From UBA11663 sp049616325 (lineage in GTDB: Bacteria > Bacteroidota > Bacteroidia > Flavobacteriales_D > Sanyastnellaceae), in contig JBMZHG010000005.1 of NCBI GenBank assembly GCA_049616325.1, positions 22,756 through 86,755 of the forward strand: a stretch of DNA of 64,000 nucleotides. Direction: 5' to 3'. The position numbers and the translations under genes are program-made. The notes under the pieces were generated by a model. It worked only from the letters and a program-made list of their open reading frames with translations. It did no database searches and was not told the DNA's origin. Position 1 is the first letter of the stretch, and each line of letters starts with the position of its first letter. Below, one piece after another: positions 63,956 through 64,000 of this stretch.

Positions 63956-64000
63956 GTTGGACGGAAAAGGGGTCGAAAAAAAAATCGACAAACGCTTGGT

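Overview
The window is a 64-kb chromosomal segment of a member of the Bacteroidota, most likely a Flavobacteriales/Cryomorphaceae-like marine lineage with fairly high G+C (judged by eye, not counted). Four lines of evidence support this: a complete porP-gldK-gldL-gldM-gldN type IX secretion/gliding block plus a gldA-like gene; a secreted protein with a T9SS C-terminal sorting domain; the gene order miaB - sigma54 activator - lptE - TPR protein - secG - groES - groEL; and promoters with the Bacteroidota -7 box TAnnTTTG instead of Shine-Dalgarno leaders. Coding density is very high: there is no gene-free stretch above 300 bases, and neighbours often overlap as ATGA or TGATG.

Layout. 1-1.0 kb: a cut-off secreted protein, a MazG-like pyrophosphohydrolase and dtd on the minus strand. 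1.1-7.2 kb: purL, a PASTA protein, a T9SS cargo protein and rluD. 7.2-9.1 kb: an ABC-F ATPase. 9.2-15.1 kb: the T9SS operon (minus strand), with a 10-N assembly gap inside gldM. Upstream of it, same strand, lie a ureohydrolase-fold protein with missing metal ligands and topA. 19-25.5 kb: miaB, a sigma54 activator without a sensor domain, lptE, a TPR-like protein, secG, then groES-groEL behind a probable sigma54 promoter. 25.6-32.2 kb: gldA-like ATPase, rsgA, cysQ, a TonB-dependent receptor under a TPP riboswitch, a GGGP-synthase-like enzyme and an alpha/beta hydrolase. 32.3-41.8 kb: carB (no MGS domain), a small membrane protein, a YfhO-type membrane protein, a GNAT/FemAB-like protein and an outer-membrane beta-barrel receptor.

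41.9-48.3 kb: small unknown protein, OmpH/Skp-like, DUF4924-like, then an unusual run of E1-like adenylyltransferase, GNAT-like protein, 7TM-DISM histidine kinase and two response regulators. 48.3-50.3 kb: a pirin with an apparent signal peptide and an M42 aminopeptidase. 50.3-56.2 kb: a MarR-headed beta-oxidation operon (marR, fused 3-hydroxyacyl-CoA dehydrogenase/enoyl-CoA hydratase, thiolase, acyl-CoA dehydrogenase) with a probable double operator. 56.3-63.9 kb: an 88-aa unknown protein, LolD-like ATPase, sucC, O-methyltransferase, SUI1-like factor, THUMP methyltransferase, SDR, lipoprotein amidohydrolase and SCO1/SenC. The right edge holds a strong promoter and a boxA-like element, which is what the start of an rRNA operon looks like; the rRNA itself lies outside.

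Common themes are envelope biogenesis and secretion (T9SS, LptE, SecG, OmpH, LolD-like, TonB receptors), central metabolism (purL, carB, sucC, fatty-acid oxidation) and translation/tRNA quality control (dtd, miaB, rluD, rsgA, ABC-F, SUI1-like). Many -7 boxes end only 4-6 bases before the start codon, suggesting widespread leaderless transcription. No tRNA, CRISPR array or insertion sequence was seen.
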